From positions 1,674,001 to 1,738,000 of the forward strand of contig CP053688.1 of the NCBI GenBank assembly GCA_013200995.1: DNA of 64,000 nt, written 5' to 3'. The notes under the pieces were generated by a model that did no database searches, was not told where the DNA came from, and saw only the letters and a program-made list of their open reading frames with translations. Below, in pieces: positions 45,091 to 53,347 of the stretch. Position numbers and translations under genes: made by a program. Within the stretch, counting starts at the first letter, position 1. The number at the start of each line of letters is the position of its first letter. The DNA is from Arthrobacter citreus. GTDB lineage: Bacteria > Bacillota > Bacilli > Bacillales > Bacillaceae_G.

Positions 45091-45181
45091 TATATCAACG
45101 AGATTTAATGATTTATCAACGAGTAATCGTCATTTATCAACGAAGTTCACAGCTTTATCAATATTGTTCAATTTGTGTTCG
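45091..45181 (+). repeat. Tandem 21-nt repeat block, copy B
   Basis: Units start at 45091, 45112, 45133 and 45154, each beginning (T)TATCAAC or TTTATCAAT, exactly 21 bases apart, with a final GTGTTCGC. AAGTTCACAGCTTTATCAAT near the end is identical to copy C. Degenerate 21-base phasing extends upstream to about 45030. It follows the terminator of the plus-strand gene. Confidence 0.8.
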
Positions 45182-45190
45182 CTTTTTGAA

Positions 45191-46375
45191 TTAATTATTA
45201 GATTTCCCCGTGCCATGTACTGCTTGTTTTTCTCTTGCTCCTGCATTTAACGCTTTTCGGAAACTTGCAATTAAGTCTTCAAGATCCTCTAATCCAACAG
45301 ATACTCGAATTAGTGTATCTTTAACACCTAATCTTTCACGTACATCAACAGGTATTGTTGCATGAGACATCTTAACAGGATATGAAACAATTGTCTCTAC
45401 TCCACCAAGCGAAACAGCAACTGCTACATTTTCGACTGTTTGAAGGAATTTCGTCGTTTGTTCAATTGTTTTTAGAGTAAATGATAGGACTGCTCCTGCT
45501 CCGGAAGCCTGCTCAAAATGAATATCGTGACCAGGATGGTTTTTTAATCCCGGGTAATAGACATCCTCAACTTCTTCTTGTTCTAAAAGCCAATTCGCTA
45601 ATTTTGAAGCCGTTTGTTCATACGCATCCATTCGAACCTTTAGTGTCTTTAATCCTCTAAGTGTTAGCCAACAGTCTTGCGGGCCTAAAATTGCACCGAA
45701 TGAATTTTGGATTGTGTATAATTCTTGTGCAAGTTCTTCAGAATTTACAACTGCTAAGCCTCCGATTACATCGCTATGGCCTGCAATAAATTTTGTTGCG
45801 CTATGAACTACAATATCTGCACCTAGGTCTAGTGGTTTTTGTAAATATGGTGATAAAAAGCTATTATCTACAATTACTAGAATGTCATTTTCTTTCGCAA
45901 GTTTAATTGCACCTCTTAAGTCAGTAATTTTCAAAAGTGGGTTAGATGGGGTCTCTAAATAAAGTCCCTTTGTATTTGGCTTTATTCCTGCTTCAATCTC
46001 CTGTAAATTTGAAGCGTCTACAAATGTGAATTCGATACCAAAACGATTTAATACTTTCGTCGCTATTCTGAAAGTCCCTCCGTAAACATCTTCGCAAATA
46101 ACAATATGATCTCCTGCTGAGAACAGTGATAAAACAGATGAAATAGCAGCCATCCCTGATGAGAACGCAAAGCCGCGCACACCGTTTTCTAATTTTGCAA
46201 TTGTATTTTCTAATGCTTCTCTTGTTGGGTTCCCACTTCTTGCGTAGTCATATTTCCCAAAATTCTCAATATCAAATTGGTGAAATGTTGAAGTCTGATA
46301 GATAGGAATACTTAATGCACCTGTCGTCGGATCCACTTCATTTCCATTATGAATTAATTTAGTTCCAAATTTCAA
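45191..46375 (-). CDS. metC: Cystathionine beta-lyase
   Basis: About 394 residues, Cys/Met metabolism PLP enzyme. PLP lysine in DIVVHSATKFIAGHSDVIGG; also YDYARSGNPTREALE, LYLETPSNPLLKI, VAVSLGGVETIVSYPVKMSH. It is the second gene of the SAM-riboswitch operon, as in the B. subtilis metIC pair, which supports beta-lyase over gamma-synthase. GTG 46384 overlaps the metI stop; TTG 46375 with GGGGTG eight bases upstream is the better start. It converts cystathionine to homocysteine. Confidence 0.85.
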   Translation of the reverse strand: MKFGTKLIHNGNEVDPTTGALSIPIYQTSTFHQFDIENFGKYDYARSGNPTREALENTIAKLENGVRGFAFSSGMAAISSVLSLFSAGDHIVICEDVYGGTFRIATKVLNRFGIEFTFVDASNLQEIEAGIKPNTKGLYLETPSNPLLKITDLRGAIKLAKENDILVIVDNSFLSPYLQKPLDLGADIVVHSATKFIAGHSDVIGGLAVVNSEELAQELYTIQNSFGAILGPQDCWLTLRGLKTLKVRMDAYEQTASKLANWLLEQEEVEDVYYPGLKNHPGHDIHFEQASGAGAVLSFTLKTIEQTTKFLQTVENVAVAVSLGGVETIVSYPVKMSHATIPVDVRERLGVKDTLIRVSVGLEDLEDLIASFRKALNAGAREKQAVHGTGKSNN

Positions 46376-46380
46376 TTTTA

Positions 46381-47550
46381 TCACCCCAATGCATTTTCTA
46401 AATCATTTAATAAATCATCGATATGTTCAATTCCTACTGATAATCGTAATGTATGGTCATCTAGACCAAGTTTTCTTTTAAATTCCTCAGGCATTTCAGA
46501 ATGTGTTTGAGTATGAGGATACGTTATTAGCGATTCAACTCCACCTAAACTTTCTGCAAATGTAATGACGTTTACACTTCCTAAAACTTGTTCAACTAAA
46601 CTTAAATCTTTTACTTTAAATGAAATCATTGCCCCAAATCCTGTTGCTTGTTCTTTAATAATTGAATAACCTTTATGTGTTGGTAGTCCTACATAGTACA
46701 CTTCAGTAACATTCGGATGATTTTCTAAATACTTTGCAAGTACAATCGCATTTTTTTGACTATATTCCATACGTAAGTGCAATGTTTTTATTCCTCTTAA
46801 AATTAACCAAGAGTCAAATGGAGCTAAAGTTGCACCCGTTGATTTTTGATAGTAGCGTATACGCTCATTCGTAGATTCTGAGTTTGTCACAACAAAGCCA
46901 GCAAGTGTATCATTATGACCACCTAAATACTTCGTTCCACTGTGAACAACAACATCTGCGCCTAGTTCGATTGGTTTGAAGAAATAAGGTGTTAAAAATG
47001 TATTATCGACAATCACTAGAATATCTCGTTCTTTTGCAATCTCAACAACTCTTTTTAAATCTGTCACTTTCATCATTGGATTTGAAGGTGTTTCAATAAA
47101 AATTCCTTTTGTGTTCGGTTTAAGCGAAGCCAGAATTTCTTCAATTTCAGTTGTATCAATAAAATTATGCTCAATTCCATACGGCGAATAGATTTCTTCA
47201 AACAGACGATATGTACCACCGTATAAATCATCTGACACAATCACGTGATCTCCTTTTTTAAATAAACTTAATACTGCTGTAACGGCTGCATTACCAGTTG
47301 CAAATGCAACACCAAAATTTGCGTTTTCTAATTTTGCCACAGTATTTTCTACTTCTTCACGAGTTGGGTTTTGTAATCTTGCATAATCATATCCAGTCGA
47401 TTGGTTTAACCCTGCATGCTTAAATGTTGCAGATTGGTAAATTGGATAACTGATTGCACCAGTTAATGGATCATATCCTTTACTTCCATGTACAGCAATT
47501 GTTTCGATTGATTTTTCCTTCGTATTTAAAGCTACTTTTGTCTTAGTCAT
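46381..47550 (-). CDS. metI: Cystathionine gamma-synthase / O-acetylhomoserine thiolyase
   Basis: 389 residues from ATG 47550 (GGGGGA upstream). The longer open frame to 47625 runs back through the riboswitch terminator and is not coding. PLP lysine in DVVVHSGTKYLGGHNDTLAG; YDYARLQNPTREEVE, IFIETPSNPMMKV and the end ESLGGVESLITYPHTQTHSE. It makes cystathionine (or homocysteine directly) in methionine synthesis. First gene of the S-box operon; the metC gene follows with a stop/start overlap. Confidence 0.88.
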   Translation of the reverse strand: MTKTKVALNTKEKSIETIAVHGSKGYDPLTGAISYPIYQSATFKHAGLNQSTGYDYARLQNPTREEVENTVAKLENANFGVAFATGNAAVTAVLSLFKKGDHVIVSDDLYGGTYRLFEEIYSPYGIEHNFIDTTEIEEILASLKPNTKGIFIETPSNPMMKVTDLKRVVEIAKERDILVIVDNTFLTPYFFKPIELGADVVVHSGTKYLGGHNDTLAGFVVTNSESTNERIRYYQKSTGATLAPFDSWLILRGIKTLHLRMEYSQKNAIVLAKYLENHPNVTEVYYVGLPTHKGYSIIKEQATGFGAMISFKVKDLSLVEQVLGSVNVITFAESLGGVESLITYPHTQTHSEMPEEFKRKLGLDDHTLRLSVGIEHIDDLLNDLENALG

Positions 47551-47577
47551 TATTAAATCCCCCATTTTAGTCAAAAT

Positions 47578-47612
47578 AAAAAACCACTTCCTAAAAAATA
47601 AGAAGTGGTTAT
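47578..47612 (-). terminator. SAM riboswitch expression-platform terminator
   Basis: Arms ACCACTTCT and AGGAAGTGGT, then seven T, 30 bases before metI. Forms when SAM is bound and stops transcription of metI-metC. Confidence 0.9.
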
Positions 47613-47735
47613 GTCTCGATAACATATCGCTCTTATCTTCCAGGCTATATACCTGCAGGATTTAGCACTTTCTAGTTTTCACTAGAGTTGCCGGGTTTCG
47701 TCGGGCCAGTCCCTCCACCGCTCTTGATAAGATTA
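47613..47735 (-). ncRNA. SAM-I (S-box) riboswitch
   Basis: The minus strand has the S-box core: P1 CTTATC at 47726-47731 pairing with GATAAG at 47632-47637, AGAGCGGTGGAGGGACTGGC, CCGACGAAACCCGGCAACT and GGTATATAGCC. It lies directly upstream of metI. A TATAAT at 47740-47745 is a plausible -10 box. It binds S-adenosylmethionine and shuts off the methionine genes. Confidence 0.97.
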
Positions 47736-47813
47736 TTTAATTATATTGATTAGTATATTAAAAACTCTGATAATTATCAATTGTTTTTTTCGAATTATTT
47801 AATTATTAATATT

Positions 47814-50087
47814 TCATTTCCATTCTGCAGGTAGTAAATTTTGATAAAGTGCACTCTTATATCGATCATCAATTAGTAACAAAGTCCCTTTATCCGTTTC
47901 TGATCGGATAACTCTTCCACCTGCTTGCATGACTTTATTCATCCCGGGAAAGACATATGCATAATAATACCCATTTTTCCCAACCGAATTAAAATGATCT
48001 TTTAAAATATTTCTTTCTAAACAGATTTGTGGCAATCCTACACCGATTACTACGACACCATTTAATCGATCGCCCTTTAAATCGATCCCCTCGGAGAAAA
48101 TTCCACCTAATACAGCAAATCCAACTAAAGTCTTCTCATTAAGACTATTAAATTGTAATAGAAAATCTTCTCTATCAAATTCTGACATACCATTTTCTTG
48201 AACAATTGTTCTAATAGTCGGATACTTAGTTTGAAATAATTCGATACTTTGAATGAGATATTGATAAGAAGGATAGAAAACTAAATAATTTCCTTTACTT
48301 TTCGAAATTTCTTTATAAATCGTATCGATTAATCTTTCTAAATTTTTTTCACGGTCTTGATATCGGGTTGATAAAGAGTCAATGGTTACTTGAAGTTGTT
48401 CTTTACTAAAAGGCGGATCAATCGTAATCGTATAATCACGATCTTGATCGCCAAGCATATCTTGAAAATATTGTACTGGCGTTAAGGTTGCTGAGAAATA
48501 AATAGTAGAGCGAAATTTTTTTATAACATCGTTTACTACTTTAGATGGATCAAGGCAAAATAGTTTTACGTGAACCTCACTTTTATAAAGCTCATAGTAG
48601 CAAATATACTGTTCATCAAAAAACTCTGCGATTTTAACAAAGTTGAGTGATTCAAAATACGTATCTAGTAGAATTTGTTTATTTTCATCCTCGTCCAATT
48701 CCTGCAATTTAATTTCTGCTATTTCATTAAATTTGTGAAGAAGCTCAATTAATTCCTCATCAAATTCCTTTGATACAGGAGCTACAGTATCCTTCCAAAT
48801 TTTTCTTAATTCTATAAATCGCTTATTAATGACATTTACAGATTCATATAAATCATCTTTAATACTTTTATATCTATTTTTCAACTCTAAAAATTTAGAT
48901 TTAAAAATACTTGCAGAATACATCTCTCTCGCACGATCTACAAGATTATGAGCCTCGTCAATCAATAATACCGAACTACGTTTATGCTCATCGAATAACC
49001 GTTTTAATGATACTCTAGGATCGAAAATATAATTAACATCACAAATAATGGCATCTGAAGAATTTAATAAATCTAACGAATATTCAAATGGACAGACTGT
49101 ATGTTTTCGGGCATATTCTTCAATTTTCTCTCGTGTAAAAGCCGTTTCAGACGAAAGAATATCAAGCACAGCCCCATTTATCCGATCATAGTATCCATTA
49201 GCAAATTCACAATATTCTTTTTGACAAATCGTCTCTTCTTTAAAACAAATTTTATCTTTTGCCGTAATCGTTGTGCATGATATACATAATCCTTGATCTG
49301 TCATTCGCTTAAACGCTTCTTCAGCAACAGTCCTAGTAATCGTTTTCGATGTTAAGTAAAACATTCGATTTATACGATCCTCACCCATACTTTTAACAGT
49401 CGGAAAAATAGTTGAAACAGTTTTACCAATTCCCGTTGGAGCGATAGCAAACAAATTATTACTTTCTTGGATTGTTTGATATACAGCTCCAGCTAGTTTC
49501 CTTTGTCCTTTTCGAAATGAAGGAAATGGAAAACTTAAATCTTTAATCGTTTGATTACGTAATTCAATATGATCATACTTCCATTTTGCAAAAGGATAAT
49601 AGCTCTCTAACATCTTATACAGATAATTAGTTAAATCATTTTTTGTAAACAAAAGATAAAAGCTCATTTTTTGTTCCGTTAAAATATTCACGTAAGTAAG
49701 CTTGATGGTGATCTGTTCAAGTTGCAATTCTTCACAAATAAAATACCCATATACTTTTGCTTGAGCCCAATGAACCGGATAAGAATTTTCATTTATTTCA
49801 TTCAAATCCTTCATTGTTGATTTAATTTCTTCTATTATGTATTGATCATCATTTAATAATAATCCGTCACATCTACCTTCAATTTGAAATTCCAATTGTT
49901 TATATGGGACAGTTCCAGAAATATGTCGTTCTTTTACATCAGATTCTCCGTATTCACTTTGAATTTTTTGATGTGCCTTCGTTCCTTCGATTAATGAAAC
50001 CGAACTTTTATATGTTAAATCAATACTTCCCGCTGTATGAGCATACTCAACTAGCGAACGTACTGAAACTTTTATACAATTTTCCAA
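47814..50087 (-). CDS. DinG/XPD-family ATP-dependent DNA helicase with N-terminal PD-(D/E)XK-like domain
   Basis: About 757 residues. Residues 30-180 resemble a Cas4/RecB-type nuclease fold (EFQIEGRCDGLLLNDDQYII then EEIKS). The helicase has Walker A AIAPTGIGKTVSTI, an iron-sulfur cysteine set (CISC, KICF, ICQKEYCEF, TVCPFE), DEAH box VLLIDEAHNLVDR, the motif AICDVNYIFDP, and motif VI QAGGRVIRSETDKGTLLLID. Relatives include Bacillus YpvA and E. coli YoaA, which act on damaged DNA. TTG 50087 with GGGGGTG upstream is preferred to ATG 50111, because GGGGG lies inside the longer frame. Confidence 0.85.
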   Translation of the reverse strand: MENCIKVSVRSLVEYAHTAGSIDLTYKSSVSLIEGTKAHQKIQSEYGESDVKERHISGTVPYKQLEFQIEGRCDGLLLNDDQYIIEEIKSTMKDLNEINENSYPVHWAQAKVYGYFICEELQLEQITIKLTYVNILTEQKMSFYLLFTKNDLTNYLYKMLESYYPFAKWKYDHIELRNQTIKDLSFPFPSFRKGQRKLAGAVYQTIQESNNLFAIAPTGIGKTVSTIFPTVKSMGEDRINRMFYLTSKTITRTVAEEAFKRMTDQGLCISCTTITAKDKICFKEETICQKEYCEFANGYYDRINGAVLDILSSETAFTREKIEEYARKHTVCPFEYSLDLLNSSDAIICDVNYIFDPRVSLKRLFDEHKRSSVLLIDEAHNLVDRAREMYSASIFKSKFLELKNRYKSIKDDLYESVNVINKRFIELRKIWKDTVAPVSKEFDEELIELLHKFNEIAEIKLQELDEDENKQILLDTYFESLNFVKIAEFFDEQYICYYELYKSEVHVKLFCLDPSKVVNDVIKKFRSTIYFSATLTPVQYFQDMLGDQDRDYTITIDPPFSKEQLQVTIDSLSTRYQDREKNLERLIDTIYKEISKSKGNYLVFYPSYQYLIQSIELFQTKYPTIRTIVQENGMSEFDREDFLLQFNSLNEKTLVGFAVLGGIFSEGIDLKGDRLNGVVVIGVGLPQICLERNILKDHFNSVGKNGYYYAYVFPGMNKVMQAGGRVIRSETDKGTLLLIDDRYKSALYQNLLPAEWK

Positions 50088-50154
50088 TTGAGCACCCCCA
50101 TTTTTGTTCATTTTACCATATTTCGGATTACTTGATTAGGTAGTAGTACTTTAA

Positions 50155-50193
50155 AATAAAAAAGTTCAAGTTAGGTAAATAACTTGAACTTAC
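50155..50193 (-). terminator. Hairpin terminator upstream of the helicase gene
   Basis: Minus-strand arms GTTCAAGTT and AACTTGAAC followed by TTTTTTATTTT. No coding gene is seen between it and the YcxB-like gene 520 bases upstream, so it may act as an attenuator or end a non-coding transcript. Confidence 0.65.
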
Positions 50194-50498
50194 AGATTGT
50201 TAAAATATAAAATAGTCAAAATATTACTAAGCGATCTATTTGATGGTAAATTTCTTTTGATGATATTATTTATTTGTCTTAATAGATAATTTGTTTGTGG
50301 AATACTATCAAACTTTAGAAATGGCTCTGTTCTAAATATAAATTATTGGGATGCTAATAATTTGTAAACAATTTCATTTATTAGATTATAACTAGACGAT
50401 TTACTGTAGCAAAATAAGCGTGTATATAAATTTTATATTTCTCTAAGTTAAGGGTATTTATAAGAGTCTTCGATGCATGCTTTTTTATTTTGAAGAAG

Positions 50499-50622
50499 TT
50501 GATTGGAACGAAAGGGTGCTCGACTCCTATGGGAAATGCGGGAAGCCTGAGACCCCACAGGCACAGCCGAGGAGGCTCAGGTCTCGCCCCATGGAAAGCG
50601 AGCATCCTGTAGTGGAAATCAA
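50499..50622. repeat. GC-rich structured intergenic repeat (Bacillus-type, 124 bp)
   Basis: Bounded by TTGATTGGAACG and its imperfect complement ending GGAAATCAA, with GGTGCTCG / CGAGCATCC inside, a CGACTCCTATGGGAA region and GAGACCCCACAGG paired imperfectly with the right half. Over half G+C in a region near 30 percent. I recognise the pattern as a multi-copy element seen between genes in Bacillaceae. No protein is encoded. The rest of 50112-50715 is AT-rich except for the hairpin at 50155-50193. Confidence 0.75.
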
Positions 50623-50715
50623 CATCATATCGCTTCCTTTACATTGAAAAATATTGTTGAAAATAACTTGATCTTTTAGTGTTTATAAATAATAATATCA
50701 AAAAGCCAACAATCA

Positions 50716-51243
50716 TTAACAATACAAAACTTCAATATTATATTTTCGATAAAATTGCAATAACTTCTCCATATCATCTTTTATTGCTTCTAACGGCACT
50801 ATAATCGCCTTCATACTTGTAACATAAATATAAAAGTATTTCTTCGTTCCTTTTACTTCAACGATATGATCCCACTTTATTTCGTGAACACTTGATTCTG
50901 TAATTTCTTTAATGCCATTCTCATCAACTTTAAGGGAATGCTCGCCGAATAATGATTCGTTACTTTTATTATTTAGAAGTTTCATCATTTTATTTTTACT
51001 TGATCTGTAATATAAATTAGGAAAATAAACGTAAATAACAATCGCTACTAACGAAAAGGCAAGTAAATAACCGATTATAGGTTGCTTTAGTAGAAAAGAA
51101 ATTAGAAATGGTATTACTAAATAAATTAAGCTTACAGCAATTCGATTATTAGTTAATGATTTTTGGACAGTTTTTGAGTTTTTCAATTCATGTAAATTAA
51201 ATTCAATATAATCATCCAAATTTATTTCATAATTAAGTTTCAT
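50716..51243 (-). CDS. YcxB-like membrane protein
   Basis: 175 residues. Two hydrophobic segments (NRIAVSLIYLVIPFLISFLL; YLLAFSLVAIVIYVYFPNL) precede a C-terminal PH-like domain of the YcxB type (SLKVDENGIKEITESSVHEI, KWDHIVEVKGTKKYFYIYV, AIIVPLEAI). Function unknown in the family. RBS GGAGGT. Monocistronic. Confidence 0.8.
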   Translation of the reverse strand: MKLNYEINLDDYIEFNLHELKNSKTVQKSLTNNRIAVSLIYLVIPFLISFLLKQPIIGYLLAFSLVAIVIYVYFPNLYYRSSKNKMMKLLNNKSNESLFGEHSLKVDENGIKEITESSVHEIKWDHIVEVKGTKKYFYIYVTSMKAIIVPLEAIKDDMEKLLQFYRKYNIEVLYC

Positions 51244-51472
51244 ACTTTACCTCCATTTTCTAATTAATATTTAATTACTAATATTCTAACATTAGTAAAA
51301 CACAGAAAATATAGATATTTCATCTACAAATATTAAGATGACTTTTCAAGATTCATAGAATTAATTCTTATATTAAGAGTTCGTAATAATTCATTGCAAA
51401 AGTTCTATTATAACTTTCATAAAAAAACTTGTCTTAAAGTAATTAAGCCTAAATGAACGTCAACTTATAATA

Positions 51473-51506
51473 AAAAAGGTAGATTCAACTTATATAAGCT
51501 GAATCT
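51473..51506 (-). terminator. Terminator of the ABC exporter operon
   Basis: Arms GGTAGATTCA and TGAATCTACC, then TTTTTTATTATAA on the minus strand, 55 bases after the stop. Confidence 0.85.
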
Positions 51507-51559
51507 ACCCTTATTCGTTAAACGACTAATGCGACCCTCAATTTATACAAAACAATTTA

Positions 51560-53347
51560 TTAAGCTCCATCATTAATAAAGCTATATTGTGCCATGTATA
51601 AATTATAATAATGACCTTTTAATCTTAATAATTCTTCATGTGTTCCACTTTCTTCAACGTTACCATTACCAATTACCATGATTTTGTCACAGTCACGGAT
51701 TGTCGATAAGCGGTGGGCAATTACAAATGAAGTACGCCCCTCTAATAGCTTCTCGATTCCGTTTTGGACTAATTTTTCCGTATGTGTATCGATATTAGAC
51801 GTTGCCTCATCTAAGATTAAAATACGTGGATTAGCAAGTAACGCACGTGCAAAGGAGATTAATTGTCGTTGACCTAATGAAAGTCTTGAGCCCCTCTCAT
51901 TAACGTCCGTATCATAACCATCCTCCATTTTAATGATAAAATCATGTGCATGGACTGCTTTTGCTGCAGCGATTACTTCTTCATCTGTTGCATTCAATTT
52001 ACCGTATCGAATGTTTTCCATGATTGAAGTTGAGAATAAGAACGTGTCTTGTAGCATGATTCCCATTTGACTTCTATAAGATTCTAAATCTACTTTTTTA
52101 ATATCTTTTCCATCAACTAAAATTCTACCTTTAGTCGGGTCATAAAAACGGCTTATTAGGGAAACAATTGTCGTTTTACCTGCACCAGTTGCACCAACTA
52201 AGGCAATTTTTTCACCCGGATTTATTGTAAAATTTACATTTTTTAATACTGTAGAATTTTCATCATAACCAAACGTTACATTATCAAATCGAATTTCTCC
52301 ATTAATCCGTTCGATTGCTGGTGCATTTTCTTCACTAATTATTTCAGGATCAATATCCATAATGTCAAAAATGCGGTCAGCTGCGGAGAAGTTTGATATT
52401 AATGTATTATAAAAATTTGATAAGTTCATAATTGGGCGCCAGAACATACCAATATACATAGAAAATGCGATTAATGTACCCACTTCTATTTCTTGCGTAG
52501 TTACAAGCTTATACCCTGCATAAAAAACAATTACCGTACCAACACCCCAAGATAGCTCAACTAATGGCCAAAAGAAATCATTCATTTTTACTGCTTTCAT
52601 GAATGAACCCATTAATTCGGAAACCTTCTCTTTAAAGTCTTTTTCTTTATCTTTTTCTTTCGCAAAAGACTGTACAACTTTTATACCTGAAAAATCTTCA
52701 TGTATAAATGCAATTAGATTTGAACGTTTCTTTCGATAATCGTCCCATCTTTTACGTGCTCGTGTTTCAATATAAAACATAGCAGCTGCCAAAAATGGGA
52801 GAATAGATACAGATGCGAGTGCTAGTTTAACATTTAGTACAAACATTACAACAGTAACACAGACTAAGCTTAATAATTCTGGTATTAACGTTTGAATACT
52901 TTGGTTGAATAAATTTTGAAGCGCACTTATATCCCCCATTACACGAGCCAAAATTTTCCCAACCGGACGGTTATCAAAAAATGTAAAAGACAATTTTTGA
53001 ATATGTGTGTACAGCTCGTGACGAATATTTACTAAAATATTGTTCGTAACTGAACTGATCAATGTCCAGCGAGTTTTAGAAGCGATCATAGCTAGGAAAT
53101 TCAGCGCTAATAATATTGCCCCGATTATTAAGAGACCTTTTACATCATGGTTTTTAATATTTGTATCGATTGCTATCTTTAATAAATACGGGTTTAAAAT
53201 ACCAACTACCATTACAAATAGCATTAAACAAATAACGGTAAAGGTTTTTAGTTTATAAGGTTTTAAATACGTCCCGAGCCTAAAAATCAGCTCGGTTTTA
53301 CTACGGTTTAGCTGGTCTTCATCGCGATTAATTGTATTTTGCGCCAT
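51560..53347 (-). CDS. bmrD: Heterodimeric multidrug ABC exporter, subunit 2 (BmrD/YheH type)
   Basis: 595 residues: six-helix membrane domain (30-320), then nucleotide-binding domain with Walker A ALVGATGAGKTTI, Q-loop MLQDTFLF, signature RLSLGQRQL and Walker B ILILDEATSNID. The signature is LSLGQ instead of LSGGQ, while the catalytic Glu is kept. The partner has the opposite pattern, so together they give one canonical and one degenerate ATP site, as in BmrCD. Start and partner stop overlap (TAATG), giving tight translational coupling. Shorter at the N-terminus than B. subtilis BmrD. Confidence 0.88.
   Translation of the reverse strand: MAQNTINRDEDQLNRSKTELIFRLGTYLKPYKLKTFTVICLMLFVMVVGILNPYLLKIAIDTNIKNHDVKGLLIIGAILLALNFLAMIASKTRWTLISSVTNNILVNIRHELYTHIQKLSFTFFDNRPVGKILARVMGDISALQNLFNQSIQTLIPELLSLVCVTVVMFVLNVKLALASVSILPFLAAAMFYIETRARKRWDDYRKKRSNLIAFIHEDFSGIKVVQSFAKEKDKEKDFKEKVSELMGSFMKAVKMNDFFWPLVELSWGVGTVIVFYAGYKLVTTQEIEVGTLIAFSMYIGMFWRPIMNLSNFYNTLISNFSAADRIFDIMDIDPEIISEENAPAIERINGEIRFDNVTFGYDENSTVLKNVNFTINPGEKIALVGATGAGKTTIVSLISRFYDPTKGRILVDGKDIKKVDLESYRSQMGIMLQDTFLFSTSIMENIRYGKLNATDEEVIAAAKAVHAHDFIIKMEDGYDTDVNERGSRLSLGQRQLISFARALLANPRILILDEATSNIDTHTEKLVQNGIEKLLEGRTSFVIAHRLSTIRDCDKIMVIGNGNVEESGTHEELLRLKGHYYNLYMAQYSFINDGA

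Noticed and set aside
44949..45194. Plus-strand frame of 81 codons with heptad-like IYQR repeats
   Set aside because: It is a translation of the terminator and the 21-nt repeat block; the seven-codon periodicity comes from the DNA repeat.
50381..50605. Minus-strand frame of 74 codons
   Set aside because: It translates the GC-rich structured repeat, lacks a ribosome binding site and shows no protein-like pattern.
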